Source: Gemmatimonadota bacterium (GTDB lineage: Bacteria; Gemmatimonadota; Gemmatimonadetes; Gemmatimonadales; Gemmatimonadaceae). From it: DNA of 64,000 bases. The notes under the pieces were generated by a model that was not told where the DNA came from, searched no databases, and saw only the letters and a list, made by a program, of their open reading frames with translations. The stretch spans positions 186,001 through 250,000 of the forward strand of contig JADKAQ010000046.1 of NCBI GenBank assembly GCA_016719105.1. Direction: 5' to 3'. This document shows positions 61,953 to 64,000 of the stretch, piece by piece. The first letter of the stretch is position 1. Each line of letters starts with the position of its first letter. Made by a program: the position numbers and the translations under genes.

Positions 61953-63722
61953 ATGACGCTCACGTCCCTCGACTGGATCATCGTCCTCGTCTCGATCGTC
62001 GTGTCGTTCCTCCCGGCCGTGATCCTGGCCAAGCGCGCGGGGTCCAGCACGGAGGAGTTCTTCACGTCGGGTCGCAGTGCGCCCTGGTGGCTGGTCGGCG
62101 TGAGCATGGTGGCGACGACGTTCTCCACCGACACGCCCAACCTCGTGACCAACCTGGTGCGCGAGAAAGGGGTGGCCAACAACTGGGCGTGGTGGTCGTT
62201 CCTGCTGACGGGGATGATGACCGTCTTCTTCTACGCGCGGCTCTGGCGCCGGTCCAACGTCCTCACCGACCTGGAGTTCTACGAGATTCGCTACTCGGGA
62301 AAGGCCTCGACGTTCGTGCGTGGCTTTCGCGCGGTGTACCTCGGGCTCTTCTTCAACTGCGTGATCATGGCGAGCGTGAACCTGGCCGCCGCCAAGATTG
62401 CCAACGTCATGCTCGGCTGGCCGATGTGGCAGACGCTCCTGATCTGCGCGGTGCTCAACGTCGCCTTCGCCGCCACGTCGGGGCTGTGGGGGGTGCTGGT
62501 CACCGACTTCATCCAGTTCGGCATTGCGATGGCGGGCGCCTTCGCCGCCGCGTACTACTCGCTGCAGCAGCCCGAAGTTGGAGGGCTCGTGGGGCTATTT
62601 GCCAAGCTTCCGCCGCAGACATTGCACCTGCTCCCCGACTTCAACGATTGGGGGCTCACGCTCTCGGTGCTCATCATCCCGCTCACCGTGCAATGGTGGT
62701 CGGTCTGGTATCCCGGCGCCGAACCCGGAGGCGGGAGCTACATCGCCCAGCGCATGCTCGCCTCCAAGAGCGAGAACGACGCGCTCGCCGGCACGCTGTT
62801 CTTCAACTTCGCGCACTACGCCATTCGCCCGTGGCCGTGGATCATCACCGGGCTCTGCTCGATCCTCGTCTTCCCCGAGCTCAGCGACATTGCCCGCACG
62901 TTTCCGTACGTGGATCCCAAGCTCATCGGGCACGACATGGCGTATCCGGCGATGCTCAAGTTCCTCCCGGCCGGCTTCATGGGATTGATGATCGCCGGCA
63001 TGCTCGCCGCGTATGTCTCCACCATCTCGACGCACCTCAACTGGGGGACGTCGTACCTCGTACATGACGTCTACCGGCGCTTCGTCAAGGAAGGGGCAAG
63101 CGAGGCGCACTACGTCATGGTGGGACGCCTCGTCACGGCACTGCTCATGGTCCTCGCCGCAGGGCTCACCTTCGTTCTCGACTCGGCGCGCCAGTCCTTC
63201 GAACTCCTCATGTCCATCGGCGCCGGCACCGGGCTGCTGTACCTGCTGCGCTGGTTCTGGTGGCGTGTGAGCGCCTGGTGCGAGATCGCGGCGATGGTCA
63301 CATCGTTCCTCATCGCGCTGGGCTTCTTCGTCGCCGGCAAGGCGGGGATGGTCGTTCCGTCGCACATCACCCTCATCGTCGGCGTGGTCATCACGACCGC
63401 CGTGTGGGTGACGACCGCGTACCTCGCCCCGCCCACCGATTCCGGCAAGCTCGATTCGTTCTACGCGCTCGTGCGCCCGGCCGGGCCCGGGTGGAAGGTC
63501 GTCCGCGATCGCACCGGGCTCCCCGCCTCGGCCGACTCGCTGCCGATGGCGATGCTCGGATGGGTCCTGGGCTGCGCCTTCGTTTACGCGGCACTGTTCG
63601 GCGCCGGGAGCTTCCTGTACGGCAACACGGCCCAGGCGCTGGTGTGGCTCGGCGTCTTTGTGGTGAGCACCGTCGGGCTGGCGCGCATTCTCCCGAAAAT
63701 CTGGCGGTCGTCGGAATCGTGA
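61953..63722 (+). CDS. Sodium:solute symporter (SSS family)
   Basis: Membrane protein of 589 residues with about fourteen helices. SSF features: STEEFFTSGRSAPWWLVGVS, FSTDTPNLVTNLVREKG, GFRAVYLGLFFNCVIMASVN, and the LAAYVSTISTHLNWGTSYLV stretch of helix 8 that supplies Na+ ligands. Its C-terminal part (DSFYALVRPAGPGWKVVRDR) is typical of sugar-linked SSS members. ATG 61953 opens the first helix; the frame extends upstream without meaning. Likely imports a sugar or amino sugar, given the hexosaminidase next door, but that is inference. Confidence 0.9.
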   Translation: MTLTSLDWIIVLVSIVVSFLPAVILAKRAGSSTEEFFTSGRSAPWWLVGVSMVATTFSTDTPNLVTNLVREKGVANNWAWWSFLLTGMMTVFFYARLWRRSNVLTDLEFYEIRYSGKASTFVRGFRAVYLGLFFNCVIMASVNLAAAKIANVMLGWPMWQTLLICAVLNVAFAATSGLWGVLVTDFIQFGIAMAGAFAAAYYSLQQPEVGGLVGLFAKLPPQTLHLLPDFNDWGLTLSVLIIPLTVQWWSVWYPGAEPGGGSYIAQRMLASKSENDALAGTLFFNFAHYAIRPWPWIITGLCSILVFPELSDIARTFPYVDPKLIGHDMAYPAMLKFLPAGFMGLMIAGMLAAYVSTISTHLNWGTSYLVHDVYRRFVKEGASEAHYVMVGRLVTALLMVLAAGLTFVLDSARQSFELLMSIGAGTGLLYLLRWFWWRVSAWCEIAAMVTSFLIALGFFVAGKAGMVVPSHITLIVGVVITTAVWVTTAYLAPPTDSGKLDSFYALVRPAGPGWKVVRDRTGLPASADSLPMAMLGWVLGCAFVYAALFGAGSFLYGNTAQALVWLGVFVVSTVGLARILPKIWRSSES

Positions 63723-63828
63723 GTCGTTCGTCACGAGGCGCAAGACGGGTGGCGATGCGAATGACAGTGGTGGCCGTTCTCCTGCGGGATGGGGGCGCGA
63801 GCATGCACGTGCTCGGGCGTTAGGCGAC

Positions 63829-64000
63829 GTGCCGCGTGCGTGGGCACGCTTGGCGAGCGTCGTTGGCGCGTGCGCGCTCGCCGGGCTCGGGTGGCTGCGC
63901 TGGGTCGACTGGCGGGTCGACAACGTGCTGCAACAGCGCTACGACATCCCCCTCACCGGCATCGCCGTCCCGACCGACTCGGCGAGCCTGACCGAGGGGG
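63829..64000 (+). CDS. Probable c-type cytochrome, 5' part (runs off window)
   Basis: From GTG 63829 the frame is open to the window end (57 codons). It has a short basic start, one hydrophobic helix (LASVVGACALAGLGWLRWV) and then QQRYDIPLTGIAVPTDSASL. That tail resembles the segment before the CxxCH haem motif in cytochromes of this phylum, but the motif itself would lie beyond base 64000. Begins 106 bp after the symporter. The 5' leader contains CGTTAGGC. Confidence 0.55.
   Translation, partial: MPRAWARLASVVGACALAGLGWLRWVDWRVDNVLQQRYDIPLTGIAVPTDSASLTEG

Noticed and set aside
1..64000. tRNA, rRNA, insertion sequence or prophage genes
   Set aside because: No cloverleaf-like sequence, transposase, integrase or phage structural gene was recognised in reading both strands; a covariance-model scan would be decisive.

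Overview
The window is about 69% G+C and gene-dense, with almost no recognisable RNA genes. Its gene content is Gemmatimonadota-like: many secreted lipoproteins with Big_2/PKD-type domains, a BNR/VPS10 propeller, a PadR plus MacB/FtsX-type permease pair, a TPR-bearing Ser/Thr kinase, a Tat-exported DUF1800/DUF1501 pair and a full type II secretion (T2SS) operon. This placement is inferred from content and codon use; no marker rRNA is present. No tRNA, rRNA, CRISPR array, insertion sequence or phage gene was seen.

Layout. 1-719: 5' part of a leftward DUF5916/CBM9-like secreted protein, cut by the window edge. 865-2010: FAD-linked N-methyl-amino-acid oxidase (solA-like). 2247-11833: compact rightward T2SS operon in the order H-I-J-K-L-M-C-D-E-F-G, with GTGA/ATGA overlaps at most junctions; gspL carries an apparent frameshift and gspE starts inside a heptamer repeat. 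12087-15132: Tat-targeted DUF1800 and DUF1501 proteins. 15322-21318: blue-copper lipoprotein, small hypothetical, YhhN-type membrane protein, CutC, methyltransferase, Ogt and an Ada-AlkA fusion (alkylation repair). 21416-31427: three very large exported proteins (glycoside-hydrolase-like, lamin-tail/NUC nuclease lipoprotein, BNR propeller). 31427-36731: MFS exporter, then a leftward Ser/Thr kinase and HD-GYP pair (signalling). 36959-41294: an unusual cluster of acetoacetate-decarboxylase-like protein, sorbitol-dehydrogenase-type small subunit, GMC oxidoreductase and VioB-like ferritin-fold protein. 41366-47348: ABM monooxygenase, ZU5-like lipoprotein, SDR, DUF1697, TPR lipoprotein, NhaP-type antiporter. 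47435-50109: DUF885 protein and an inward-rectifier-type channel with an atypical selectivity filter. 50260-56251: tripartite RND efflux operon (TolC, adaptor, pump). 56670-59653: PadR regulator plus permease. 59714-63722: GH20 hexosaminidase and a divergent SSS symporter, plausibly working on the same sugar. 63829-64000: start of a probable c-type cytochrome, cut by the edge.

Cross-cutting observation. The octamer CGTTAGGC / GCCTAACG occurs 24 times by hand count, nearly always inside genes and on both strands. It accounts for most of the rare TTA (Leu) codons here, and close variants of it supply several TAG stops. One such TAG interrupts an otherwise open reading frame in the decarboxylase-like gene. 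Whether this is a functional motif, a mutational hotspot or a base-calling artefact at a modified site is the most interesting open question in the window.
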